A DNA stretch of 64,000 bases, from the NCBI GenBank assembly GCA_017550385.1, contig JAFZPJ010000032.1:1-64000 (forward strand). The letters run 5' to 3'. Every line of letters starts with the position of its first letter. The first letter of the stretch is position 1. Shown piece after piece: positions 44,676-52,653 of this stretch. A program made the translations under genes and the position numbers. The notes beneath the pieces were generated by a model. It was not told where the DNA came from. It did not search any database and saw only the letters and a list, made by a program, of their open reading frames with translations. Source of the DNA: Clostridiales bacterium. GTDB taxonomy: Bacteria; Bacillota; Clostridia; Saccharofermentanales; Saccharofermentanaceae.

Positions 44676-45068
44676 ATGCTTACTACTGTACAGAGTACTT
44701 ATGATAGAACTTCAGTTACCTCTTACGCTGACGATTCTATTACCGGACCTTTCCCGGTATTCTATACTCTTAACCTTATCAGCAATCACAGAAAGACATC
44801 CGTCATTCTGCTCCTCAACGATGCGATGAGTGCTGAATTCACTGAGATCTTAAGCAGCTTCAACGGCATGAATCAGTTCGTGCTCATCAAGATCCTTCGC
44901 CAGCTCGAAGAGGACTGCATCATCAAGCGTGTCCTTGAAGAAGACGGAGGAGATTACAAGGTTAAGTATCGTCTTACATATACAGGAAGAAGGCTGATTC
45001 CCATTATTAACGAGCTTGGTTCCTGGGGGAAAGAGCAAAGAAGGCACAAGGCTCTTATCTCGATCTGA
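44676..45068 (+). CDS. HxlR-like winged-helix regulator
   Basis: This 130-residue protein has a divergent start (about 1-30) and a winged helix. NRHKTSVILLLNDA-type helix, FVLIKILRQLEEDCIIKRVL (recognition helix and wing) and YKVKYRLTYTGRRLIPIINELGSWG match the C-terminal half of HxlR-family regulators. The redox or ligand-sensing Cys found in some members is absent. It is a single-gene unit with a strong promoter and a bidirectional terminator downstream. The target is unknown; the minus-strand signalling operon ends just beyond. Confidence 0.65.
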   Translation: MLTTVQSTYDRTSVTSYADDSITGPFPVFYTLNLISNHRKTSVILLLNDAMSAEFTEILSSFNGMNQFVLIKILRQLEEDCIIKRVLEEDGGDYKVKYRLTYTGRRLIPIINELGSWGKEQRRHKALISI

Positions 45069-45100
45069 ATCTGAGACGATAACTTCATACCCCTCTCCAC

Positions 45101-45136
45101 TCGCGGCGCGGTTCATGATCGTGCCGCGATTATTTT
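45101..45136. terminator. Bidirectional terminator between HxlR-like gene and signalling operon
   Basis: TCGCGGC at 45101-45107 pairs with GCCGCGA at 45123-45129, extended by two more pairs, and is followed by TTATTTT. It separates two converging units. Confidence 0.65.
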
Positions 45137-45143
45137 GGCAGGA

Positions 45144-45677
45144 TCACTGAACATAGACGATCGCGGTCTTCTTGCAGGATCTGATGATCTTGATCACCGC
45201 GGAATAGATCACGCCGGCACAGTAGATGAATACGGGGATCTCGACGAACCCTGCGAAGATCATGCACAATATGACCTGCGCCATGTTGCCGATGCCCTGC
45301 GCGAGGTCGATCTTCCATCCGGGGTTGCCGTCGCCTTTGTTGCTTACGGCACGCGCGAAATTCAAGATAGCCGCCACAAGATGGATCGCCACAACATAGA
45401 AGATCATTATCATCTGAGCCTGGTCGATGAGCGATGCGGAGAAAACGCCCACATCGAACATCAGAAGACCAACAAGAAGTATCTTCTTGCCGCCGATCAT
45501 GTGGCAGGCGTGCGTGGAATAGTATACGAGGAATTTGATGCCTCTGAATGTGAGCATGATACCGACGAACGCCGCGATGATCATGAAGGCGACATCGGGG
45601 ATGATCATCAGGAACAGCGCGCTCTGTATCATGAATATGGCGACTATTATGTTCCACACGCGTTTCTTCTTGCTCAT
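45144..45677 (-). CDS. DUF308/HdeD-like small membrane protein
   Basis: This 177-residue protein has six hydrophobic segments in pairs (about 9-27, 29-50, 64-84, 88-108, 125-145 and 147-165). The pairing and the charged loops resemble HdeD/DUF308 membrane proteins, whose role is poorly known but linked in E. coli to acid stress. It is the last gene of the minus-strand operon and overlaps the preceding stop by 4 bases. Confidence 0.6.
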   Translation of the reverse strand: MSKKKRVWNIIVAIFMIQSALFLMIIPDVAFMIIAAFVGIMLTFRGIKFLVYYSTHACHMIGGKKILLVGLLMFDVGVFSASLIDQAQMIMIFYVVAIHLVAAILNFARAVSNKGDGNPGWKIDLAQGIGNMAQVILCMIFAGFVEIPVFIYCAGVIYSAVIKIIRSCKKTAIVYVQ

Positions 45678-46825
45678 GTTCCGGCCCTCCGGCTCGAAGA
45701 AACGAGCATGAGATAATCCCTGATGCCGGCAGCGCCGTGCTTGTCGTAATCGACAGAGAATCCAGCCAGCAGATTGCCTGACTTGAATATCTTATTTGTG
45801 ATCATGCTCTTCTGGGCAAGGGAAGCCAGGATGAACCTTCCGAGGAAAGTATCGTCTTTGTTTTCGGGCGCGGCGGAACGGTATTCTTCCGCATATCTTT
45901 CCACGTCGAAATCCGGCACCAGCTGCCCCGACAGCTCATACGCAAGATCCTTCCAGTCAGCAGAAGCATCAGGCTGCCTCTTCGTGATTATCGTTCTTAA
46001 GCTGTACAGGTAAGGCTTGACCGTCTCTTCGTCATAGGTGTTAAGCTCGAACCCTTGAGCGAGTCTCAGACATCTCATCGCATGTATCATCTGACAGAAC
46101 GCCTTGTAGTAATCGGCCGGGTTGTCCTTCAGGCATTCACGGTAATCATCCCAAGCCGGCATGTACTTGTATCTGATGAAGCTGTAGTCGGGCAGGTGTC
46201 CCGCATGCCCGTGTCCTAAGTTCAGGATGTTGTTCTCCCTTGTGTTGAATACTGTGCTGTTGTATCTGCTCTTCTCGAGGTCGTCGGAAGCTCCAGGGGC
46301 GTGCTTGAATGTGATGCGGCGCATCGTACCGTCCGGCATGAGCTCACTGAAGTGACTGTCCGTGCTGTTGATCGCGAGCGAAGGAGTGCCGGCAAAATTC
46401 TGATGTGCCCATGTATCGGCAAGGACATGCATCGCGATACCGACATGCTGAAGGCTCTTGCCAGAAGCGAGATCGACAGTGTCTTTGACGAGCGCGCCGT
46501 TGGGTCCGCAGATCAGACGGTATTTGTTCTTATAGTCTTTGCTGGCACGGGGAGTCTCCGCATACAGGTCTTTGGGCAGGAAATGGAACGACGCCCAGAT
46601 CCTCGTGATGTCCTGAAGGCTGATGATGTCGCCATTCATGTCGAGGAGCTCTGCCTGCGTCTGGCTTGTGGCAGCGTGGACAGTAGCATGTACGGACTTA
46701 AGGAAAGTCTTGGTACAGCAGTCGACGAACTGGTCGCTGTAGCAGATGGCCAGCGCTTCCTCATGAGAATACCCCGCGATGAAGGCTGCACAATATGTTG
46801 CATAGTAGTGAAAGTCAGCCTGCAC
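45674..46825 (-). CDS. DUF6765-like putative zinc hydrolase-fold protein
   Basis: This 383-residue soluble protein begins QADFHYYATYCAAFIAGYSHEEA and has histidine-rich blocks HVGIAMHVLADTWAHQNFAG (about 128-147) and LGHGHAGHLPDYS. The His/Asp spacing is like the all-helical zinc phospholipase C/S1-P1 nuclease fold, and the opening matches proteins annotated DUF6765. No signal peptide is present, so it would act inside the cell. Start is GTG 46825, with AAGGAG upstream in the overlapping gene before it. Enzyme activity is inferred only from the metal-site pattern. Confidence 0.6.
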   Translation of the reverse strand: MQADFHYYATYCAAFIAGYSHEEALAICYSDQFVDCCTKTFLKSVHATVHAATSQTQAELLDMNGDIISLQDITRIWASFHFLPKDLYAETPRASKDYKNKYRLICGPNGALVKDTVDLASGKSLQHVGIAMHVLADTWAHQNFAGTPSLAINSTDSHFSELMPDGTMRRITFKHAPGASDDLEKSRYNSTVFNTRENNILNLGHGHAGHLPDYSFIRYKYMPAWDDYRECLKDNPADYYKAFCQMIHAMRCLRLAQGFELNTYDEETVKPYLYSLRTIITKRQPDASADWKDLAYELSGQLVPDFDVERYAEEYRSAAPENKDDTFLGRFILASLAQKSMITNKIFKSGNLLAGFSVDYDKHGAAGIRDYLMLVSSSRRAGT

Positions 46826-47354
46826 GCAGTTTGTATCTCCTTCGAAGTTCTTTGATCTTGTAGCGCCGCACGCTTAAGGCGGCAGCATATACTTCTATCG
46901 TGATAGCGAGGGAAGACGCTTCCATGAAGAGCATCAAGAGCAGATCGAAGAGAGTCTCGGTATATCCTGCCTCGAAACATTCCCAGACGAGGGAACCCAC
47001 AGAGAACAGTCCGAATAGGATCATCCACACATTGAAGATGAGATACAGAGATGATCTGCTCTTGCCGCGCCCTTCGGCACGTGCATTGAGACCTACGATG
47101 ATCCTGACTAATACGTCTGCCGCCAGCATGGCATACAGCATCGCCATGATGAGGGGAAGGTCGCTCTGATCGAGGTCATCATATACGGACAGGTCGTAGA
47201 TCGGTATATCCAGGATGGTATAGGTCGCAAGCTTGATGATGGACCAGAAACCGAAGATGATGATCCCGGTCCCGAGGTCCACCAGCGTGTTGGAATTCCT
47301 GCGGAACTTTACCGATGCTTTGTCATTTTGTAAGACAGCGTTCTCCATACCCAT
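46815..47354 (-). CDS. Unknown four-helix membrane protein
   Basis: I do not recognise this 179-residue protein. It has four hydrophobic segments (about 27-48, 68-90, 104-124 and 133-160) and a very basic end (RRYKIKELRRRYKLRAG). It overlaps the next gene by 11 bases. No ribosome site precedes its ATG. Instead TATAAT on the minus strand (47360-47365) lies only five bases upstream, so a leaderless transcript starting at the ATG is possible. ATG 47348 is an alternative start. Confidence 0.55.
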   Translation of the reverse strand: MGMENAVLQNDKASVKFRRNSNTLVDLGTGIIIFGFWSIIKLATYTILDIPIYDLSVYDDLDQSDLPLIMAMLYAMLAADVLVRIIVGLNARAEGRGKSRSSLYLIFNVWMILFGLFSVGSLVWECFEAGYTETLFDLLLMLFMEASSLAITIEVYAAALSVRRYKIKELRRRYKLRAG

Positions 47355-47373
47355 AGGAGATTATACTTTAAGT

Positions 47374-50103
47374 TTATTTCTTCTCCACATACAACAATCC
47401 GAAAGTGCCCGGACCGCAGTTGACGGAGACGGCAGGGGAGGCCTGCTTGAAGTAGATCTCGTCGAATTCCATGGTCTTCTCGATCTGTTCGCGGATCCAG
47501 TCGGTGTCGCGCTTGGTAAGACCGACGTAGGTTACGAAGAGGATGCTCGTATCGATCTTCGCGGCACCCGAGAGAACGGAATTGATGTATGCCTTCCATG
47601 CACTCTCGCGCGTGCCGAAGTACGTCATGCCGACGCCCATGATGCCGTTCTTGAGCCTTAGGACAGGACGTCCCATGAGGGATTTGACGACATTCGCGAT
47701 GCCGTTTCCGACCTGGCCTGCACGTGCGAGGAAGTCGAGGTTGTCTACGATGAAGCTCGTGTGGATCTTCTTCTTGTATACCTCGAGTTCCTTGACGATC
47801 TGCTCGGCGGAGAGTCCGTCCTCGACCATTTTCGCCGCGATGACAGCCATGAGACCCTGACCGCTCGATACGTGTCCGGAATCGATGATGAACACGTTGT
47901 CGAAGGATTTGGATGCCTCGAGGGAAGGCTGGTATCCGCTGTGCTCGATCTTGCTCGAGATAGAGATGTGGATGATGTTGTTGGCGTAGGTGAGCTGCTT
48001 GGCGAAGAACTCTTCGACCTCTCGTACTTCAGGTCCCTGAGGGAGGACGTTGTGCTTGGGGTTCTCCATGTACTTGAGTACGCCTAATGTCTCAATCTCC
48101 TTGCCGTCCTTGAAGAGACCTTCGTCGGTGCGGACCTTGTGCGGAATGACCGCGATGCCGTATCTCTCGATGATCTCAGGCGAGAGGTCTGCAACGGACT
48201 CGGTGGTGATGACGATGCTCTTACGCTTCTTCGAGCCGCTCATCCAAGAGATGGACTCCTGTGCGATCTCGCTCCTGTTGCCGGTGATCTTGACCATCTC
48301 CTTAGGCAGGAAGGTATATACCTCGTTCTCGAGCGCATCGCCGCTTACGGGCTTTGCAAGGTATCCGTCGAAATTCTCTCTTGCGTAGAGCACTCTGTTC
48401 TCCTCGTCAGCATTTGCCGTAAGGATTATTATCGCAGTATCGCGGCATCTTCCGCCGGTCTGATCCTTGATCTTCCTTCTGCACTCGATGCCGTCCATCT
48501 CGGGCATCAGGTGGTCCATGAAGATGAGATTGTACTTGATGTTGAGAGTCTTGCGCAGGGCATCGGCGCCGCTAGTGGCGGTATCGACGCGGATCTTCGT
48601 GCCGCGCAGGAGTTTCTGTACGACCATGAGGTTCGCTTCGTTATCGTCGACGACAAGGATCCTCGCCTCGGGTGCTTCGAACCTGGGCAGGTAGTCCTTC
48701 TTCTTAACGGCAGTACTTGTCTTCGCGAAATCATAATTGCCGACTGTGCCTTCTCTCTCGATCCTCTGCGGGATCTCGATGATGAAAGTCGAACCCTTCT
48801 TGTAGACGCTGTTGACGGTGATCTTACCGCCCATGAGGTCTACGAGCTGCTTAACGATGGACAGGCCGAGGCCGGTGCCTTCGATGTGCTTGGTGGTCGT
48901 CTCATCGACACGCTTGAACGCCGAGAACAGATAGGGGATATCCTCGGACTTGATGCCGATTCCCGTATCGGAGACCGTGTAGATCATACTGCAGGTCTTG
49001 TCCTCATGTCTATCGCAGGAGACGGTGAGCGAGACTGAGCCTTCCTTGGTGTACTTGATAGCGTTGTTGATGACGTTGATGAGGACCTGCTTGATGCGGA
49101 CTTCATCGCCTACGAGTTCTGAAGGAATGTCAGGCGATACGTCGATGTTGAAGTCGAGCTTCTTGTCCTTTGCCCTGATCCAGAGCATGCCTACGATGTC
49201 GGAGAGCATGTCGCCGGTGCGGTAAGGTTCGATCAGGAGCTGCATGCTTCCCGACTGGAACTTACTCATATCGAGGATGTCGTTGATGAGGTTTAAGAGC
49301 AGGTTGCCGGCAGCCTTGATGTTGACTGCATCCTCGACGACTTCATCGCTTACGTCTTCTCTGAGGATCATCTCGTTGAGGCCGATGATCGTGTTGATGG
49401 GCGTTCTGATCTCATGGCTCATGTTCGAGAAGAAACTGTTCTGCGACTTGTTGAGCATGTAGATCTCTTTACGCTGTTTCTCTGCCGTAACGAGCTGCAC
49501 ATTAAGCCTGAACTTCGTGTAGCTCATGATGATTCCCATTACGAGCTGGAATACCGAGAAGATCATGAAGTTGGCCATGTAGTTTACTTCGATGGAACCC
49601 ACGGACACCGCATAGAACAGGAATCCGATGACCGATATGTTAGACAGGCAAGCTGTCGCAAAATACACCAGAGGATTGAAGTACACGCACAGAGGGACAA
49701 CAAGTGCGACCGTCATGAACAGCGTGGAATCGACGATGCCTCTTGCCATGTAGTTTACGATCATGAGCGATATTACCCAGATATACAGTGATACGCCCAT
49801 TATGTGATTGAGCACGAAGACGATCATGTATCTTTCCGCGTAGTCCTTCATCGCATGATGAACTCCCAGCAGCCATGCCGAAGCGACTGCGATTACCCAG
49901 ACATAGCAGAACTGATGGTACAGTACCGTCGTGCCGCCGAAATAGGGCGGATAAGCAAAGGTAAGGACAAGGAATGTGATCGCCGCGAGGAGCGTGATGA
50001 TCATCGTGACGTGTGTCGGTCCGACGGACTCGAAGTACGCGGACTTTACTGCTTCGGGATCCTTGGATGAAGGCTTGAAGATATATGCAAACATGTCTTT
50101 CAT
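47374..50103 (-). CDS. Hybrid histidine kinase-receiver fused to a DegV lipid-binding domain
   Basis: This is a 909-residue protein. About six membrane helices (30-197) lead to a HisKA domain with phospho-accepting His230 (NMSHEIRTPINTII). An HATPase domain follows (about 335-450; NNAIKYTKEG, DTGIGI, GTGLGLSIVKQL), then a receiver (about 480-600) with Asp530 (FMDHLMPEMDG). The last 280 residues (about 627-909) are a DegV/EDD domain: IVITTESVADLSPEIIERYGI, FIIDSGHVSSGQGL, FLARAGQVG and VNCGPGTFGLLY. DegV proteins bind fatty acids. The usual TSQP motif is replaced by VLPQG, so ligand binding may differ. The start overlaps the previous stop (ATGA) with AAGGAGGTGAT upstream. Confidence 0.88.
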   Translation of the reverse strand: MKDMFAYIFKPSSKDPEAVKSAYFESVGPTHVTMIITLLAAITFLVLTFAYPPYFGGTTVLYHQFCYVWVIAVASAWLLGVHHAMKDYAERYMIVFVLNHIMGVSLYIWVISLMIVNYMARGIVDSTLFMTVALVVPLCVYFNPLVYFATACLSNISVIGFLFYAVSVGSIEVNYMANFMIFSVFQLVMGIIMSYTKFRLNVQLVTAEKQRKEIYMLNKSQNSFFSNMSHEIRTPINTIIGLNEMILREDVSDEVVEDAVNIKAAGNLLLNLINDILDMSKFQSGSMQLLIEPYRTGDMLSDIVGMLWIRAKDKKLDFNIDVSPDIPSELVGDEVRIKQVLINVINNAIKYTKEGSVSLTVSCDRHEDKTCSMIYTVSDTGIGIKSEDIPYLFSAFKRVDETTTKHIEGTGLGLSIVKQLVDLMGGKITVNSVYKKGSTFIIEIPQRIEREGTVGNYDFAKTSTAVKKKDYLPRFEAPEARILVVDDNEANLMVVQKLLRGTKIRVDTATSGADALRKTLNIKYNLIFMDHLMPEMDGIECRRKIKDQTGGRCRDTAIIILTANADEENRVLYARENFDGYLAKPVSGDALENEVYTFLPKEMVKITGNRSEIAQESISWMSGSKKRKSIVITTESVADLSPEIIERYGIAVIPHKVRTDEGLFKDGKEIETLGVLKYMENPKHNVLPQGPEVREVEEFFAKQLTYANNIIHISISSKIEHSGYQPSLEASKSFDNVFIIDSGHVSSGQGLMAVIAAKMVEDGLSAEQIVKELEVYKKKIHTSFIVDNLDFLARAGQVGNGIANVVKSLMGRPVLRLKNGIMGVGMTYFGTRESAWKAYINSVLSGAAKIDTSILFVTYVGLTKRDTDWIREQIEKTMEFDEIYFKQASPAVSVNCGPGTFGLLYVEKK

Positions 50104-52649
50104 GCCTGATCACCTCCTTCACTCTCGGGTGCAAATTCGAGCACATCGTCTTCGCCGTCAGTGTCTCCCGCCAGAAGCTGTTCCCGGATCTCTGCCGTGA
50201 TGCGGCCGTACTCTCTTATCATCTGCTCGTGATTATCGAGGATGTAGTTTGCTTCGTTATTCTTGGCTGCCATCTCGAGAGATTTCGCAGACTCTGACAG
50301 GTCGTATATGCCTACCATCTTTGATGTGCTCTTCAGCGCGTGGACCAGTATCTCGTAATTGTGCCAGTCGCGCGAGACGTAATACTTCTTCATGCTGGCG
50401 ATCTTATCCGCGGATTCAGTCGCGAACTGTATCAGCAGCGACTTGTAGAAATCCTTGTCGCCGACGCAGTACTTGAGACCGCCCTCGGTATCAATGCCGC
50501 TCTTCTTAAGATCTTCGATGAAGTCTTTCTCGGGTTCCGGTTCGGGTGCGGGTTCTTCCTTGGCGGGTTCGGCCGGAACAGCCTCCGTGTTGCCGCATTC
50601 ATCTACGAATGATATCGCCGACTTGGGGAGGACCTGCTTCAAGACGCGCTCGAGTTCTTCTATCTCGACAGGCTTGCTTACGAACCCGTCGAAACCTTCC
50701 GCCAGGAACATCTGCTTGGCAGAACTCATGGCATTCGCGGTGAGCGCTACGATCGGGATCGAACCGTTAAGTCCTGCGACATCGGTCCTGATACGCTTCA
50801 TGGCTTCAACGCCGTCCATGCCGCTCATCATGTGGTCCATGAAGATGATGTCGAATACTTTCTCACGGCAGATATCGATCGACTCCTGACCGGACATCGC
50901 GGTATAGACCTTCATGCCGTATCTTCCGAAGATGCTCCTGCCTACGACGAGGTTCATCGACTCGTCATCGACGATGAGTGCGCGCACGCCGTCGCAGCGC
51001 AGATGCTTTACGGTCTCTTCCTTGCTGCCGACGGAAGAATTCAGTATGGATACGACAGGGAAGCAGTAGAACGGCTTCTCGAGGACCTTGACGCGTGTGT
51101 TCTTCGGAAGGATCATGCCTTCGTTGGCGACGACGGCGACGACCATCTCTTTCGCGAGTTCCTCGATGAGGTCGACGTTATCGTTGTATTCTTCCTCGGC
51201 GATGAACAGGTGTGTCAGATGGATCGAGTTGTGCAGGAGCTTTAAGTTCTCTGCGTTGTTAACGCGGTGCATCTGGATGCCGAGGCCCTTTACGATATTA
51301 AGTACCATCGAGTTGTAATAGTCTCTTACCGCAGGATGGTCGTACTTCTCGAAATGCAGGAACGCACCGAGGCAGAGCTTATCGGGCGCAGCAACGGACA
51401 TGCAGCTGAGCGGATCGACTACCTTCTGCGGGATGCTGACGTTGACGGTCGTTCCGACATCGGGCTTGCTCTCGATCGTCATGAAGCCGCCTAAGAGAGC
51501 GACGAATCCCGATGCGATCGCAAGACCGAGGCCAAGACCGCCGCCCTGACGTGTACGGCTGGAGTCAGCCTGGTAGAAACTGTCGTAGACCTTCTCGAGC
51601 TCATAGTCGGTCATGCCCTTACCGGTGTCCGTTACCTCGATGCAGAGGTTGACGCCGTAGTCGTGAGGCTCGGTCGTGATCCTCACGTAGACGCCGCCCG
51701 CCTGGGTGTACTTGAGACCGTTGGTGATAAGCGCGCGGAGTATCTTCTTGATCTTCGCCACGTCTGAATTCATGACTGCCGGGATCGAAGGGTCGACGTC
51801 TATGATGAGCTCGACGTTCTTCGACTTGTAGTGCTTGACGTCGGTTACGAGATCATGCAGGACGGAAGAGAGCATGTAGTCTTCGTTGTTGCAGACTGCC
51901 TTCTTACGGTCGATCTCGGAGTAGTCAAGGATATCGCTGATCTGCTCTGCGACCTTGCGTCCTGAATCCCTTACTGCGATGAGGTCGTTCTCTACCTCTC
52001 TGTGCCTGGACTTCTCGATGCAAAGGCTGGTAAGTCCGATGATGGCATTGACAGGAGTCCTGAGTTCGTGCGATACGTTCGCGAGGAAGTCGTTAAGATG
52101 TTCGGTCGCTTCGGTGAGCTGCTCGACTTCTTCCTTGGATTTGCCGAGGACCTGCATCCACTTGTCGATGATGACCTTGGCGAACCTTCCGATGAAGAAT
52201 ATCATGACGACGTGAAGAACGCAGCGCGAGATGATAAGGACATCGAAGGCCTCGCCTGCCATGACCATCGTGATGATACCGTATGCCATCGTCAGGTAGT
52301 ATGTGAACTGGCAGAGAGTAATGAGGTGTTTCTTGCCTGTCAGCGTGTGGATCATTATGATCGCTGCCATTACGAGTGCGAGGTCGAACGTGCTCGTGCT
52401 GTGTATGCCGTAGAAGAAGAAACATCCCATCATCAGGATCGCATACAGCCACAGGCGTACGCTCGGAGGCGTGGTGTGTCTTATGTGGAGAACCCATGCG
52501 GCGATGATGCCCAGGGCAATGATGAGCAGAGGCCAAAGCTCCCAACCGAGGAGGAGGGACTCGACTATCAGTATCGTCGCGAAAATGGTATAGCTTACAA
52601 GGATCGTCAGGTGTGAAGTCTGGAACAGTTCTTTGTCGTTGGTACTCAT
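50100..52649 (-). CDS. Hybrid sensor histidine kinase with receiver and Hpt domains
   Basis: This is an 849-residue membrane kinase. Several helices lie in about residues 14-165. HisKA has His194 (NVSHELRTPVNAII), and HATPase covers about 290-405 (GLGLGLAIASGF). Then comes a degenerate receiver-like region lacking the acidic site (about 425-545). A complete receiver follows with Asp605 (FMDHMMSGMDG), then a Pro/Glu-rich linker (EPAKEEPAPEPEPEKD), and an Hpt domain with His770 (VHALKSTSKMVG). It can therefore carry a complete His-Asp-His relay in one chain. It lies four bases after the REC-GGDEF-REC gene. Confidence 0.92.
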   Translation of the reverse strand: MSTNDKELFQTSHLTILVSYTIFATILIVESLLLGWELWPLLIIALGIIAAWVLHIRHTTPPSVRLWLYAILMMGCFFFYGIHSTSTFDLALVMAAIIMIHTLTGKKHLITLCQFTYYLTMAYGIITMVMAGEAFDVLIISRCVLHVVMIFFIGRFAKVIIDKWMQVLGKSKEEVEQLTEATEHLNDFLANVSHELRTPVNAIIGLTSLCIEKSRHREVENDLIAVRDSGRKVAEQISDILDYSEIDRKKAVCNNEDYMLSSVLHDLVTDVKHYKSKNVELIIDVDPSIPAVMNSDVAKIKKILRALITNGLKYTQAGGVYVRITTEPHDYGVNLCIEVTDTGKGMTDYELEKVYDSFYQADSSRTRQGGGLGLGLAIASGFVALLGGFMTIESKPDVGTTVNVSIPQKVVDPLSCMSVAAPDKLCLGAFLHFEKYDHPAVRDYYNSMVLNIVKGLGIQMHRVNNAENLKLLHNSIHLTHLFIAEEEYNDNVDLIEELAKEMVVAVVANEGMILPKNTRVKVLEKPFYCFPVVSILNSSVGSKEETVKHLRCDGVRALIVDDESMNLVVGRSIFGRYGMKVYTAMSGQESIDICREKVFDIIFMDHMMSGMDGVEAMKRIRTDVAGLNGSIPIVALTANAMSSAKQMFLAEGFDGFVSKPVEIEELERVLKQVLPKSAISFVDECGNTEAVPAEPAKEEPAPEPEPEKDFIEDLKKSGIDTEGGLKYCVGDKDFYKSLLIQFATESADKIASMKKYYVSRDWHNYEILVHALKSTSKMVGIYDLSESAKSLEMAAKNNEANYILDNHEQMIREYGRITAEIREQLLAGDTDGEDDVLEFAPESEGGDQA

Positions 52650-52653
52650 AAGG

